Positions 1 through 13,360 are shown, counted from the stretch's first letter. The stretch: DNA of 60,000 nt from Polytrichum commune (GCA_950295325.1 OX485805.1:15861501-15921500), one strand, 5' to 3'. Numbers and translations: made by a program. Notes: generated by a model from the sequence alone, not told the origin.

Positions 1-519
1 TATGGAGTAGACCGCTCACATGGAAGCTTTAAATTTTCTCTTCTTGTCGACCAAACAGTATGTAAACGTGAATTCTTAGCCTTCAAGCTTCAATGTACTA
101 CGGAATGAGGAGATAAGAATTTCAGGGATTTGTGGGGCATGATAACTTGGAATCATGCTTTGCAAGCACAGTACCCCAACCTCCTTATTATTGCAGAGTT
201 AGCTCATGTGCAATGTGTTTCTATTGCGACATGTGAACATGCTTTCAATGTGCAAAATTTGATCAAGACCAAAGTTAGAAATATGTTGGGTAGTAGGAAT
301 CTCGATGCAATGCTGCGAATTACCTTAGAAGGACCATATGAAAAGGTAGATGACATAATTTGTGATACTATCCCACTTTGGAAGAAAGACAATAAGAACT
401 GTTTTTTGTATGCTAATCCTTCTTTTTATTTGAATTCTCCTAATATAGTGAGTATGAGTGATGTGTCTTGTTCGTTTGGGGCAATTGATACTAATGGCAA
501 TGGTACGCAAATCTCGTGA
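1..519 (+). pseudogene. hAT transposase C-terminal dimerisation region, broken
   Basis: The reading frame enters at base 1 and runs to TGA at 517-519, with one in-frame TGA at 106-108. The residues after the internal stop (DLWGMITW, then YPNLLIIAELAHVQCVSIAT, CEHAFNVQNLIKTKVRN, LDAMLRITLEGP) follow the pattern of the hAT C-terminal dimerisation domain of transposases and their domesticated zinc-finger relatives: a conserved Trp, a YP-L-A hydrophobic stretch, a CE-AFS-like motif and an IKTK-RN block. The tail (PLWKKDNKNCFLYANPSFYL) resembles the tail in the hAT derivative at 30910-31140. Catalytic D/D/E residues would lie upstream, outside the window. The internal stop suggests an inactive copy. 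Similarity is judged by eye. Confidence 0.7.
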
Positions 520-959
520 CTTTTCAATACTAACTAACCTCCGAATAATACTTGGACCCTTTTGTGGTGCTTGTATTTTTCGAAGGCTAAATCCTTAGCC
601 CTAATATGGTAGGGGTTTTGCCATGTTCAAATCATGCTAAGGATATTATTTAGATGACAATAAATGGAGAGTGAATGCCCACATTGAATTAATCCACATA
701 AATTTTAAAAAAATTGAATAAATGATCATGACACATCCACCACCAAAATATAAAACCGGCCATACTTTAGACCTTCCGGAAATTGCATAAATGAAAAAAA
801 AATTGCCGGTTAATTGCCTAAACACATTAGGAAATGGGGGCTATCAACCGATAAAATTTGCACTCTTTAGGCCACTTCCGGGTAAAATTTGTAAAATCCA
901 AGCCACCTCCAGAAACCTCGGCAATTAGCCGGTATCTCTACAAAACTCCCCGGACTGTG
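1..959 (+). mobile_element. hAT-type DNA transposon, 3' part (5' end outside window)
   Basis: A decayed transposase end (1-519) is followed by about 440 bases of non-coding DNA rich in CCGG and ending in CGGCAATTAGCC... CCCCGGACTGTG at 959. The same terminal arrangement, a CGGCAATTAGCC block then a terminus ending in CTCTG or CTGTG, closes the hAT derivative at 30498-31311. That second copy has an 8-bp target duplication, which supports 959 as the terminus here. The other end lies outside the window, so no duplication can be shown for this copy. Confidence 0.6.
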
Positions 960-985
960 GCTTGAGGAACCAACGGAGTATGTGA

Positions 986-1333
986 ATGCAAGATGGATGT
1001 GAAGTCTACATGTATTCCTACATGGCATCCAATAGATTATGTTTCATGGTCACTTCGATTATTTTCAAAAACCATCTCTTGGAGGTAGGTCTAACACAAA
1101 GTTGGGAGAACATGGCACTCCGAATGCTCATAACCGTCATGAGGACCTGCATGAATAGAAATTCATTGAAATACCATTTGGTTGAGGGCCCGGTCACATA
1201 TGACTTCACACTACACTTGAGGATCCGTGACCACATTACATGGTTTTGGAAGTGTCTTGGCACGGCCTTTGGACACTTTCTTTTGGGCTCTCACAATTTC
1301 ATGGTCATGGCTCTTGGCTCGTGTGTGAAGTGA
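986..1333 (+). other. Unassigned 115-codon ORF next to the hAT end
   Basis: An open frame of 115 codons starts 27 bases after the hAT terminus. It includes a Trp/Phe-rich stretch (TWFWKCLGTAFGHFLLGSHN). I do not recognise a domain. The composition and position next to a transposon make a repeat-derived fragment more likely than a host gene. No partner exon was found before 3340. The rest of 960-3340 has no gene I can support. Confidence 0.2.
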
Positions 1334-1939
1334 CCCTTATGCCGAGTCTACAAACAATTACCGTCTATTGATGTGATGTTTTTGGGGAGAACTCCAAGTT
1401 TGTTGTTGACGGTCCGGGACATCATGAGTCCAAGTTAGGGTTGCTACTCCAAAATTTTATTGTAGATGGTGATGTGATGGTCTTGTGTTTTTTTTTCCAT
1501 AGGGGAACTTATCCACACGGATAGGATTTTTAAAATGATGAGAGAAGGTTACATGATGTTCTATCATTTTTGGATCCTTTTTCTTTTTGTTGTTGTTGTA
1601 CATAAAAGTTTGAGGTAAGTGGAGTAAATACCTTCACGGGTGGGTTATTGAAAATCCTAAGTGGATGGATTGACTTGAATGCAAAGTTTGGGGTTCATTA
1701 TTTTCAAGGGACAAGGTGTCAGTCATCAAGACAATTGTTAATATTTTGGAATATATGTCCATCTTTTATTTTTTATCCTTTTCGATTATGCATACAAAGG
1801 AGTGCATATCACTTGAATGACATGTGATGATGTAGTGGTCGATATAAATTTCTTGTGTGGAAGGAATGATGAGCTCGACTTGTGAGTCAACATCTAACCC
1901 AAGCTTCCCATGGAACCTTCTTGAGTAGCACTCGTAACA

Positions 1940-2275
1940 ACCAAGTTTCCGAGGGGAACTACACTACATTTGATATTTAGTGTCATATGGTATTAAATGT
2001 CACTATGGTAACTCTTTGGATGACACTTCTTACAAATAAGTGAACAAATATTGTCATGGACGATGAATGAGCTCATCCATTGGCCGAAAACCCAACAACT
2101 TGTGATGAAATATTGTCACGGATGATTAAAAATTTGGATGAAAAAACACGTGGTAAGTGACACTAAGAGGTGGAGAGGTACTAAGACTCTACAAACTATA
2201 TCCAAGGAGGTTATTTAGGCAACCGGTTTCCTAGGAAGCTACACTAAATATTAAATTTGGTGTCACCAATTATAT
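1940..2275. repeat. Two direct copies of a short CTACACTA repeat
   Basis: The blocks beginning near 1944 (caaccaagtttcc then gaactacactacatttgat) and near 2221 (caaccggtttcc then aagctacactaaatatt) are similar and in the same orientation, about 275 bases apart. The same ACTACACTA...TTTAGTG motif forms the terminal inverted repeat of the MITE at 11476-11691, so these are probably relics of that family. Confidence 0.4.
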
Positions 2276-3356
2276 TATAGATATATAAGTGTTTTTTTGG
2301 GGACTTAGGATGCCTTAGGATGTTAGATGTAATGATTTATATTCTTCAAGATGACAAAAAATGGATGTTATGTGTTTAGTTTTGTAATACATTGAGTTGG
2401 CAACAATGGACAAAGTTATGGAGAATGGTTTTTTTGGGATGTAATGTGGGATCGAGAATCCAACAATGACTTATATATCTATAATATGAGAATCTAATAA
2501 ACGACAAGGCGTATGAATAAGGGTTGGCTCAAAATATTTTGATGGGCAACCTTGCACCTTTGTACTTTGTGCATTGCAAATTGAGCTATATTTAATCAGT
2601 TTCACCTTCTTTTGTTAGTTGAAGTTATCCTTACCGAGTTAAATAACAAGAAAGCCATTACAATTGCCACTCCCCTTTGATGACATGAAATGAGCTATTT
2701 AAATACATTAGGGTGGTTGAAAGGCAGTCAAGAAGGCTAGAGATCAAAGTGCATTGGTTCATGATTTGAGTACTTTATGGCACTCAAGGACGCAACCCCT
2801 TTTGAACTTGAATATTGCACACATGTAAATATCTCCAAGTCGTGGGAAGGATAGGTGATTGACAAAGTCATATACCAAAGGGGCTAACATTAGATAATTG
2901 TAGAATCATATGTAAGTTAGAAGGCAACTTATTTTACCAACTTACAAATAATAATCAAACTATTATGCTATGCTACTAGGTATAAGACATAGATAGAGTT
3001 CAAACAATATAAATATTCATGTGAGTCTATTCTTTGCAATAGCTTTAAATTTTTACAAAATTTATAGCATTAAATAATCCAAGTAGTAAGTGACACTTAA
3101 TACCATCAACATTGTAGCCTTCTACCCATTCAACACTTGATCAATGCAAGGTTAGGCCCGAACACCTTGCATCTTATGTAAAGTTGTTGCAAATTGACTC
3201 ATTGAAAGCGTCTTTGTAGATAGAAACTACACAACCTACGTTTTGTACATGTTGTGGTGTACGTAGAAAAAGGCCATGAGAGTGAGGATATTGTACATGC
3301 CATATCAAGACTATTATAGCTCATTTAAGTCTCAGTCTCTGCCCTATGTGTTGGAA

Positions 3357-3382
3357 TGAGAGAGAGAGAGAGGGAGAGAGAG
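3357..3382. repeat. (GA)n microsatellite
   Basis: A near-perfect run of GA dinucleotides with one GGG interruption. From 3383 to 7427 I see no supportable gene: short ORFs only, a TA/TCTA-rich stretch near 3925-3955, C-rich runs near 3547 and 5085, and a pair of inverted arms (TGAGCCCGTTGAC near 5176, GTCAACGGACTCA near 5262). Confidence 0.8.
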
Positions 3383-6300
3383 ACTCACTACCTTAGTTGA
3401 ATATTATTTGGATGTACAATTATCTTTTCATTCCCGTAGACAGATAGGAACATGGGAACCAAAATGACATGGAATTTCAATGCATCATATAAAATTTAAG
3501 ATAGATATATTTCTAGCCCCTTTTGAAGATGGGCAATGATGTCTTCCCCCCTCCCCCCACACATGCATCCTTAGTTGAGTGTTGGGACAAGTAATGAGTT
3601 GAAGACATCAATTCACTTCAATTCATTTTGGGGATTATGAGTGTGTTGTTTGTATCCACGAGATAAACCCATACCTAAGTTGTATCATATAAATCATTTA
3701 AAAATTGTAAAGTTGAAAATTGAAGTTTTCTAACCACCTTGTTATTGGTATTTGTGCATTTTTTTTCTAGACTTTGGGTCTCCCAATGCAATCAATTTGC
3801 CAAATTCTCAAGTTTATTACTGGAGTGATTCACCAAAATTACATATTATGTAGATTATGAGCGACTATGATTGTGATGTGTAAATCTTCTATGCAAATGG
3901 ACTCAAGCCAAGCACAATCACTCTATCACTCTATCTATATCTATATTTATATATATACTTATAAAGATGTCTACCCCATTGCACACTCTTGTACCAATCT
4001 CCAATTCTCCCCCAAATTGGGAGGGTTTGTGATCATGCTTTGGAAAAATTGATCTTAAGAATCCCCAAACTAATGCCAACAATTTACCTAGGGGAGACAT
4101 CACCATTATCCTCCCCATGAATGGCACCCTTTTTAGAGCAAAGATTGAAAGAGGCTCTAACCTTCTTCCATTCACATAATTTATGAAGCTCATAATTAAA
4201 GTTTTGACCCTAGTTGGTCATTGTTAGTTAAGTTTAGCCATCTCTCTCGTCTAACATATGTATCACCAAGGTAGCATGCTTGAGGTAAGAAATTTTCAAA
4301 AACCCAACCCCTTCTCTAACTATGCATTCATTACCTCACACAATGTTGTTGTTTGTGACAACTTCATCAAATATCCTCCCTCCCATGATAATGTACCCTT
4401 TCAAGCTAGTATCGCCGCCAAAATTCTCCCAAGATTAAACCCCTTGGGGGTGACTTAGAAAATTTTAGTTGGAATGGTGCGACCAAAGATGTGTTGTAGT
4501 TCATTACTTGTTCCTAAAAAAATTGATTTTTTGAGGTAATATATGATGGATAAAATATGTCATAATTGGATCATAACCAATCTAAGGCCTTATATAACAT
4601 ATCCAATTTAGGATTTTAGATATAAAATACCATATGATTAAATTGTCTTCATGTTAATAATGGAGCATTTGTGTGTTGTTTGTGGCATTGAGTATGTAAT
4701 GGCAACAATTCTAAATTCTAAGTTATTGAAGTTTATAATTTATGGGCATCAATACAAAAACAACTATCATTCAATGATTCTTAGTGACATTCCTTGATAA
4801 TTCGATCTAAGTTTTGGCGCTCAAATTGTAAGAAAGCTCTATGTCTTTAACTTTTAGGATTTCACTTTTTTTTTTTAGTTTAATTCAATTCATTATAATA
4901 AACTATGTGATTGAAAAAATAACCTCATTCAGAATTTGTAAGTAATTACATGGACCCTTAAAACATCATGAATTAGATGATAGGTAATTGAACGATTCAT
5001 TTAACTAACCGGGCCCATCAAAATGCCCCCCATAATAATACCCCTCGGTCACACTTGATATACAACCCTCCCCAAGGAGTCACCCCCCCGTATAATTAAA
5101 CCTAGATAAGTCTAGGGCTAGGCACACTTGCTTGAAAAGAAAAGAGAACGCTCATAGCTAAGTACCGGTGTGAATTTGAGCCCGTTGACCTGGTGCTGAT
5201 CACAGGTGCCGTGATACATTACCAAGTGTTATGCCTCTTTCACACTTGCTTGAATCTCTATGTCAACGGACTCAACCAGTGATTTTCATAGGAGCAAGTC
5301 ATCAAAATTGTCTGTAACTCATTCAAACGCTCTAAGGTCACGGCTATCACATTTGGACGCGAAAAAATGGAGTACCTTGGAATGCATGATAGATTGGTGT
5401 TTGTGGTATATGAATATATCATAGGTTAACTTACTAGAGTAAGTGTAGGGACAAGCAACTACTTGACAACATGTTGGATTTCTGACCTCACAAGTTGTCC
5501 ATCAATGGAACTCATCCCTCCTAGGAAACACTCAAAATGGGTTGCGACATGCAACAACACACTATAAGGCCAATATAATTATTAAATTTGTTAATTTTTT
5601 TCTTGTTGAGTTGCCTCGTGTATTACTATAGGATAAAATGTTAAAATGTGATAAAAATACTTGGACTACATAAGTAATGTAAAGATCTACCTATGAATAT
5701 AAGATATGTACAAAGTAAAAATTTGGCAAGCCGTGGAAAAACTACAAAGTCAAGTATATTGAAATCAAATTTGTTTCAAGGATACACTCATAATTCCTAC
5801 ATAAACAAATTGGATTGCTATAACGATGGTTTTGTTGGAAAAATAAATAAAAATTATCCAGACACATAAGACACATAAGGAATATATTTAATGGTAATTA
5901 GCCGCAAGCTTTTGAAGTCAACTATCTTTATCAAGGTGGTTTTTGGAAGCAATCTTATAGTAACCTTTGTAACTTCCAAAAAAATAAGATTGCTACAAGG
6001 ATATTTTTTTGGGAAAGAAGAATATAAGATCTATAACACATATAAGTTACATAAAGAGTGGACCTCAGAAGAATCAGTGGCAAACTTTTGAAATTAGTTG
6101 TCTTTATCGGGTTTATGATCATTCACTAGTCAAACATCCTTCAACTAAAGAAAATGGGTTATATTGTAAACATAATAAATTTGATATAGAAATAAAATAT
6201 TATTTAAAGAGTGAATATCATCATATTTCTTCTTATTCAATACTAACTTATCAATCATATTCACTAACAAATATTTGAATTGTACGTCCTTGTTTAGGGG

Positions 6301-7427
6301 TAGAGTTGGTCGAAAATAATGTAGGAGATAATAAACTAGAAGAGCTAGCCTCCGCAAATTTGAAAATAAGATACTGAAATAAAAAAGTAAGTGATGTAGA
6401 AATTGAAGTCAAAAACTATTTTAATATATTGCTTCAAGCTATGGAGGTTGAGTGAATTCCTTGACTTGCGCCTCAATGTGTCTTGTTTGACTTGGTGTAA
6501 CTTCCCTCACCACCCGCTTGCTTTGGGTACCCATTCAAAGACTAGGCCTTCGTTGATTTTTATCCAAAAATTCATCCATCATTGACTTTGTAGTGTCAAA
6601 CAATACTTGTTAAATGGAATCTTATCTCATTGAGGGATATTTTATTAGGTCAAAGGATAGATATAACAATTTATTAATCAACTTAATGAAGTAGCTCTAC
6701 TTGTTTGATTGTTTTGGTGTGTTATTAATTTGGATCATTGAAATCGCTTTTTAATTCTAAATCACCACAAAGTGGAAGGCATGGAGAGGACATGTGATTT
6801 CTACTATGAACAATCACTAGAGCAACACATATAACATAGTGAAAGTCGTTTCTTATTGAACTCAATGGGTTTGTTTATGACTTGAAACACTTAAAAATGC
6901 TGGATGAAAGGATTGCAAATAGTCAAGGGCTTGAAGAATGGTTGGCGTCATCTAGAGTATGTACCTTGGAAAATGGTGAGGGACTTAGGATGCATTACCT
7001 AAAATTTTGAAACTTTTGATTTGCCCAATGGGGTTCATAAGTTATCCATGACCTATCACCATGGCCCCACTTCAAGAAGGAGAAATTAAAAAATCCTTTT
7101 CTTTCATAAAAATAATAATATGAACTACTTTGTCTTATTGCCCAAGCCATGTTGCTATGTTAGCTCCATACCCGCCACCTCCCCCTAGTTTTCCCTACCA
7201 TGCCCACCTTTTGCACTTGGAGTCCCCCATCTTTCCATATTTGTTTCCTCTTTCCTTTTTCACATGTTTGTATTGGGGAAAAACTCTTACATATGGCCCT
7301 TGTTCTTTGGAAAGCTAGTTGAACATGTGTACACCACCACATCACCACCACCGGCTCTGTTGTATATAGAGTTTTTGGATTATAATGGCACAAAATAACA
7401 AATTGAGACAATGGATGCATTCATGAC

Positions 7428-7772
7428 CTCGGGGGGGGGGGGTAGTCATTGGTTGGAGTAGCAATATACGTGCGAACAAATGATAGGGTATTTAAAAAAC
7501 ATGGGGGCAAAAAATTATAATTGGACTTAAGAGTAATATAGGGTATCAAAAATGGCACTGGACATCTTTAAAGTACTATAGGGTATGGAATAATAGGTAA
7601 TTTGGAATTATAAGTAATGCAAGCCATTTTTATATTAACCCAAAGTAGAAATTTACATAATGATAGCATGTGAAAAAAAGAAGAGAATTGAAAGTAATAC
7701 CCCCCTATAAAATAGTGGTTGTTCGCGCCTATATCCTTAACTTTTTAACACACTGCCCCCCCCCCCCCCGAG
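7428..7772. mobile_element. 345-bp MITE with G-tract terminal inverted repeats, copy 1
   Basis: The element begins CTCGGGGGG... then TAGTCATTGG, and ends ACTG followed by a long C run and CCGAG, so the ends are inverted repeats of CTC plus a G tract plus (T/C)AGT. It is flanked by 8-bp direct repeats, TTCATGAC (7420-7427) and TTCATAAC (7773-7780), which match at 7 of 8 positions. A second copy at 47804-48150 is about 97% identical by eye over its whole length. There is no coding capacity. An 8-bp duplication is typical of hAT, P and KDZ-type cut-and-paste transposons, so the transposase class is not settled. Confidence 0.85.
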
Positions 7773-7812
7773 TTCATAACGCTTTTTTAATTAGAAGGAT
7801 TGAAATGATACA

Positions 7813-7940
7813 AAGTCATGAGAAAAGTAAGCCATCCTAGAGTGATCACATATTTTTTAATTCTTTTTTATGAAAGTGGTTGCATGCCTATTGTTGGTTG
7901 TTGGGTTAGGAGATATTATGAAAGTCCATTTAGAGTAGGT
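7813..7940. repeat. Dispersed repeat fragment shared with 13020 and 21136
   Basis: The stretch containing AAGTAAGCCATC...TAGTGATCACATATT (7826-7850) recurs near 13024-13052. The following TATTGTTGGTTGTTGGG block (7889-7912) recurs near 21136-21155 with similar downstream sequence. These look like pieces of one interspersed family. No coding signal was seen. Confidence 0.5.
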
Positions 7941-8035
7941 GTAAAAGGTGTAGATAAGCATTAGGCTACATAAAGCCGGCCATGTTGTTTGAGGATGATG
8001 ATCACAAGGAACTCCGATTGGACTACCTATTTAAT

Positions 8036-10856
8036 TTATTTTTCATTGCATTGCAGTTCTTTCATATATTCCTTGCCTCTTAGGCCATTTGTATAGAGCG
8101 CCCCCACGTATGCTCCGTGCACAACAACCTTGTACTTGGCCGGGTTGGATTCATTCACGAGCTCAGGTAAAGGGCTGATCACAGCGTCTGGAGCGGGGTC
8201 GTAAAAAGTCGCACTTGACATGCGCGTCTTGTGTGGGTTTGCGAGAACCCGATGCTCAGCACTTTTGTATTTGCCATTGCTCAAAATCTGAAACCTCCAC
8301 ATTTTGCAATCAGAATGAATATCATTAGAGATGACAATGTACACTAAACAAACCAAGCCTCTTTAAAAATGACAAACATCTTAGACACTGACTTCACAAC
8401 GATTCAATCACATCCAACTGCAATAATTAGAATCAATGCTTACCAAATATAGGGTTGCAAATTTCATCTTTATATATATATATATTTATAGTTGCATCAA
8501 GACCTAAAAGGGAGAATAATTATGAGTTGCATGAAAGGAAGATCAATGGTATATGTATCATTATCTAAACATTGGTAACATGCATTTTTTTATGTACAGC
8601 AAGCTTGACATGACAAACTTTGCACCTCAAAGGCCACTGATTTTGACAACTGAAATTTGTGGCCTGAAATTACATTCAACATTCTACAATGAACATAAAT
8701 TGACAATAGATTAAATTTAATATCATGAAAATCATATTGAGTTCCAAGAGTCTTTGTTGTGACTTTTGAGAATATTTGATCACAATATACAGTAAAAAAA
8801 AAAGACCAATTGATGAAAATCCAAGACATACATACAAAATTGTTACTTGAAAATATTGACCATCCAACAATCAATTTCTTTCCTTAAGAAAACTCGGGTT
8901 TGTCATCAGTAGACATTACCTCTAGTGTGTCACCCGCGTTCACAATTAAAGCACCAGGAACGATGGGTTTAACCAAAATCCATTTGCCGCTCTTGCGAAC
9001 TTGAAGGCCATCCACCTCATTTTGCCAAAGGATGGTGAGTGCCCCATAGTCTGAGTGGCTAGCCATGCCTTGCACATTTTCAAATTGAGGGCAAGGCGGG
9101 TAATACCCAAAGTTGATGTTTTGATACAATTCTCCAATTGCTTCTTGCAACCGAGTAGGGTGGAGATCTAAATACTCTGACAGAATTGACAAAAGCGTCT
9201 CTACCAGCTTCTTAACTTCACCACTGTATTCTTCAATAGTTGACCTATATATTGATTGCCATGTGTTTGCACAACCATCCATGCCACCCATGTCATATAT
9301 TATTTGTAAGAAAAATTTCAACATAGTGAATTAAGCATGTGTAAGGATGCTCTCTCTCCACATTCTAGCTTCTATCAAGGTCCTTGACTACTAGCATATT
9401 CAATGTGGCAAGCTCTCATTAGTCGACACCTCATTGTTGTCTATCTTGAAGTTTGGACACTATGCCTTCATCCATCTACCATGTTGAGTTTATCCATAAA
9501 GTCCTTAAAAAATAGAGACGAACGTGGAGTTTATAGTCCATCTTTGACAAAAATTTCTTTTAGAGCTTGTTAGCTCATCTTGTGTCATCTTGAAAGCCTT
9601 ATTTTGCAAGTTGGGTGAAACTCCTTGGACCTCCCTTTTCAATTTCAAAAACTGAGACTTTAGAATGTCAAATTATAGGGTTTGTGTATGGAACTTGCCA
9701 CTGCAAATCCTGAGTCGGCCTAAGCCATGGTCACTTGGACCACTGATCCCAGTATGAAAAACTAGAAAGCCAATTCTTTTAGAGCCCAACGCCACTTTTC
9801 TAGCATGTTAATTTAAGCCTTCAGAATACATGCACGACTTTAAGGATACGCTCTCAAAGTCACCTTTGATCCTGAGACTTTAAGGTTTAACTTTATTTGA
9901 ACAGGTGCATCCCCAATGGAATCATTCTTAGATTATCTGGATTACTTAAAAGCTATTCCATATACATTAGAAGATATACGGAGGCTACTTAAGAATGTTT
10001 TGAATATTTGAACGATGTACATACAATCTACAGGGTTAGGATTCATGAAGAACTTAGCAGTAGAAGAAGCTCACAATTTTAAAACTTCTGAAGACTTCTA
10101 CTTCAGAGACAATTTAGTAAGAGAGAGATTGGATCACCTGTAAAATTCGGGTTCAGCTGGCCAGAGGAGAGGGTTTCTGCGTGAGATTGGAAATGTGTGA
10201 TGCTCAAAGTAGTCTCGCCAGTTCCAAACGGTGTCGTCGTTCAACACCAACTTGCTTCCGTAGCCTTCTGGGACTTCATTTACTTTGTCTGGTGAGAATT
10301 TGTTTGCATATTGCATCTTCTCTTCACTGGTTTTGGCGAAGAACAGCTTGGAACACTCCTTTGCCCGTTCAAGCAACTCCAGTGGAATTCCATGGTTGAT
10401 GACCTGGAAGAGTCCCCAAGATTCACACATTTTGCCAACCTCTTCCACAATTGCCTCTCGGTTGTTGGGCCACCCTACAATTAGCAACACACATGAAGCT
10501 TGTAGTCAATGTGATTACACAAGTAATCAGATTGTGATTCTAAGGTACTTGCACACGAATCATAGAATCACAACCAATGTCATCTTCTAATTTCAGATTC
10601 TGTTTTTTTTTGGCATTACTTGATCGAAAGGAGACATAATTAGCTAGCTTGCTAGTTGGCAACAGGATTAACTCAGTTCATCACCATTTTTTGACCAGAA
10701 TTATCAACTGGTACCTGCCAAATCAATCACTGGAACTTGCTGATCTGGGTTATCGTCAATCTGAGGCTCATCTACTTTACATAAAAATTGCTTCGGCACC
10801 TCCTGGATCCCTTGCTCCACAAGGGCTTGCACTCGGATGTCTTCACCGATCGTCAT
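8036..10856 (-). CDS. 2-oxoglutarate/Fe(II)-dependent dioxygenase, plant DOXC type, 4 exons
   Basis: Exons on the minus strand: 10856-10715, 10474-10138, 9244-8920 and 8287-8036, all with GT/AG introns (240, 893 and 632 bp). The spliced CDS is 1056 bp, 351 residues, the usual size for the family. Residues 1-47 hold the N-terminal VPVIDLAG strand. Exon 2 gives the DIOX_N domain (WGLFQVINHGIP, then FFAKTSEEKMQYA). The jelly-roll core has YYPPCP at 207-212, the iron ligands H223, D225 and H280, and the 2-oxoglutarate-binding R290-x-S292. The ATG at 10856 is chosen because a stop lies 13 codons upstream in frame with no other ATG between. Such soluble enzymes hydroxylate, desaturate or demethylate small molecules in flavonoid, hormone and alkaloid metabolism; the substrate cannot be told from sequence. 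No frameshift or lost motif was seen, so it is probably functional. Confidence 0.93.
8471..8488. repeat. (TA)n microsatellite in dioxygenase intron 3
   Basis: A short TA run inside the third intron of the dioxygenase gene. Confidence 0.7.
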
Positions 10857-11475
10857 ACCTGCAGATGCCAAATTATTATTACTGGCAAGTGATTATCAAG
10901 GTTAATATTTCAAAGTGAAAATTTTAAGCAAAAAATTCTCTCTAAGTGTTTGTTTTCTGTCAGGGCTTAATTTATTCCAGTGGCTCAAGATTCCTCGTCA
11001 GTTATGAGCCGGATGGATATCGTCGGTATTCTGCTGCGAATTAGAGTCAAGGCAATGGATGACCAGTAAACAAAAGATGAGAGTATCATCAAAATGCTTG
11101 ACAAATATTTCTAGAAAGACAATTCATAACACATGGATCGCTCAAGTGAGAAACTACTTTCGGATTACTTGCAGACATGGTTAATGACATATTTACAGTT
11201 ACTCTCCAGGACCATTCACCAGTGCAGCCAAGTGACATAAAATACCATATGAGACTCATACTATATTTAGTGTAATCTCATGAACCCAGCATTTCAATAC
11301 AAAGGAGAGAACATGCTAGATTAAGCCTCAAAATACTTCGTTTCTTGTACTTATTGGTGGAATTAGTTCAACTGTAAGTGAAGTGGAAAAGCATCACTTT
11401 TGAACCCACATTTCACCATCGTTAACCTTTTCGATGATTAAAACCCAGGTTGAAGATAAACTACATTCAAAAGTT

Positions 11476-11691
11476 AACTACACTAGATATTGTATTTAGT
11501 GCCACTTACTATTTGGAGTTGCACAGTTTATTAAATGTATACTGCTTACCAAGTAAACATGTTAATGTTCTATAATGTCCAAACAACCAATTTGACCTTT
11601 ATTGGCAAAAAGCGAGGTGTACAGTAAATAGTTCTAGCATTGTGTAATTCCAAATTGTAAGTGGCGCTAAACACAATACTTGGTGTAGTTC
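11476..11691. mobile_element. 216-bp fold-back MITE with about 43-bp terminal inverted repeats
   Basis: The left end (AACTACACTAGATATTGTAT, then TTAGTGCCACTTACTATTTGG) pairs with the right end (CCAAATTGTAAGTGGCGCTA, then AACACAATACTTGGTGTAGTT) with only a few mismatches over about 43 bases. The middle resembles 40990-41085 in intron 3 of the neprosin gene. A target duplication is not clear. The remaining sequence between 10857 and 13090 has no gene I can support. Confidence 0.7.
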
Positions 11692-13084
11692 TTTCTTCCC
11701 ACAGGTACTCAGGTAATCAAGGACATCATAGATAAACATCCAAAAATTAACCCTGCAGAACTAGGAGGGTTGAGTAAGTAACTGCATGGAATCAATATCT
11801 AGCAGGGGAGGACTAAAACCCTAAGTCAAGGCAGCGCATCACAGAGGATCGAAATGCTTGATATAATGTTTGTGGCAAGAAATTGTACACACCCAAATGA
11901 GCATGAATTACTGCAACACATCGTTGTGTATTTGTTGACAATCTTCAGTCTCTGTGTTTATGTCATCGAGGGCTTGCCAGTCTATTGAATCAAGTACTTC
12001 AATAGCAAGTAAAGCTCTGAGAGACCTTCTTGGACTTATGGTTGCAATTATAAGTTCCACTGTGAGCTACAATCGAGATGTTAAGCTATTAATAAGTGGA
12101 AAAAATTCATTGAATTAAAAGTCCACCATCCTTTTTGACAATTATATATTGCACACTCGAAGATATGGCATGATCATATACAGACGCCATTCCTTGAACC
12201 GGCAATTAATCCAGCAGATCTGAACGAGCAAGAAATCACACGGAATGCATATCTAGCAGACAGGGATGAAAATGTTAACATTCTAACAACTAATTGAAAC
12301 CGCTGCAATGTCATCTAATTTTATGGCCTATGGATAGTTTCAAGTTTTACCCACTCAGCAGGTGCGTTTGGGAACTTACTACATACCTGAATTTGGACAG
12401 CTTAGCTGCTGTAACTGAAACCACCGATTGCACCACACTTTTAGATGTTCTTGACAGTTCCTAGGTTACCCAATTCACAGTGTTGGCAAAGCTTTCATCA
12501 AATTCCTGCATCTAAGGTCCACTACACTCAAAGCTTCAGTTCCTGAACGTTTACCAACAAGGAACGAGTGTGTGGGTCGGTTTGCCCCAGCCGTGGAGAT
12601 CCATCAACTTATGTTATAATGTACATCAGCAGCTTTTTGAAAGTATGTTGAATCCACCACATATTTACTTGGCGTAGGTCTTAAAGGCACTGGCACTGGC
12701 AAGCCTGGAGATATTATCAAGGTATGTGTGCTGTTGTCGTGTACGACTTGTTTGAGATGATGGTGTGGGGCCGGTGTGGGTGCTTTATGTTGGAAGTAGA
12801 CCTATTGATAGTAGTGCTATGATGGGGTATTTTGGTTGTTTGAGGACTTCAGGAGTTTTGTTGTGCTTTAGGAAGGGTGATGTTGTCTAGCTTGTGTTTG
12901 AGCGGAGCTTATGTTGTAAATATTGTTTGGGGATTGGGACAAACAATAATAATTCGAGATAAATAATGGATGCATGTGGAATGCTTTTTATTTACATGGA
13001 TTGGGAGGATACAAGTCACAAAAAGTAAGCCATCGTATAGTGATCACATATTGGATATGTTCCATTATTAAAGTGGTTGTAGAC

Positions 13085-13360
13085 TTAGGGTCAATTCACA
13101 CAGGTTCCACGTGCCAACTCACAGAGGTCAATCCGAGCAATCTCAGCCGTTGAGAGCATGAAATTTGAGAGTAACCACTTGACATGGGATTCCAAGTCCT
13201 AAGCCCCAAGTATGACATGGATACCTACATGGTAGCACTTTTTGGAGGTGAGACACGGGACTTGCATTGAGAGTTGGGTCGAGTAAAAAGCTACGCCCAA
13301 TTCACAACACAATACCCGAGAAATTTTCGCATAAAATCATGAAGATTTAACAAGATTTGG
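13085..13360. repeat. Interspersed repeat, partial copy of the family at 36711-37533
   Basis: This stretch begins AGGGTCAATTCACACAGG and contains AAGTCCTAAGCCCCAAGTATG and GCACTTTTTGGAGGTGAG. The reverse complement of 37320-37530 carries the same blocks in the same order, so the two are copies of one family in opposite orientation. No ORF of note. From 13361 to 15234 I see only AT-rich DNA and short ORFs. Confidence 0.55.
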
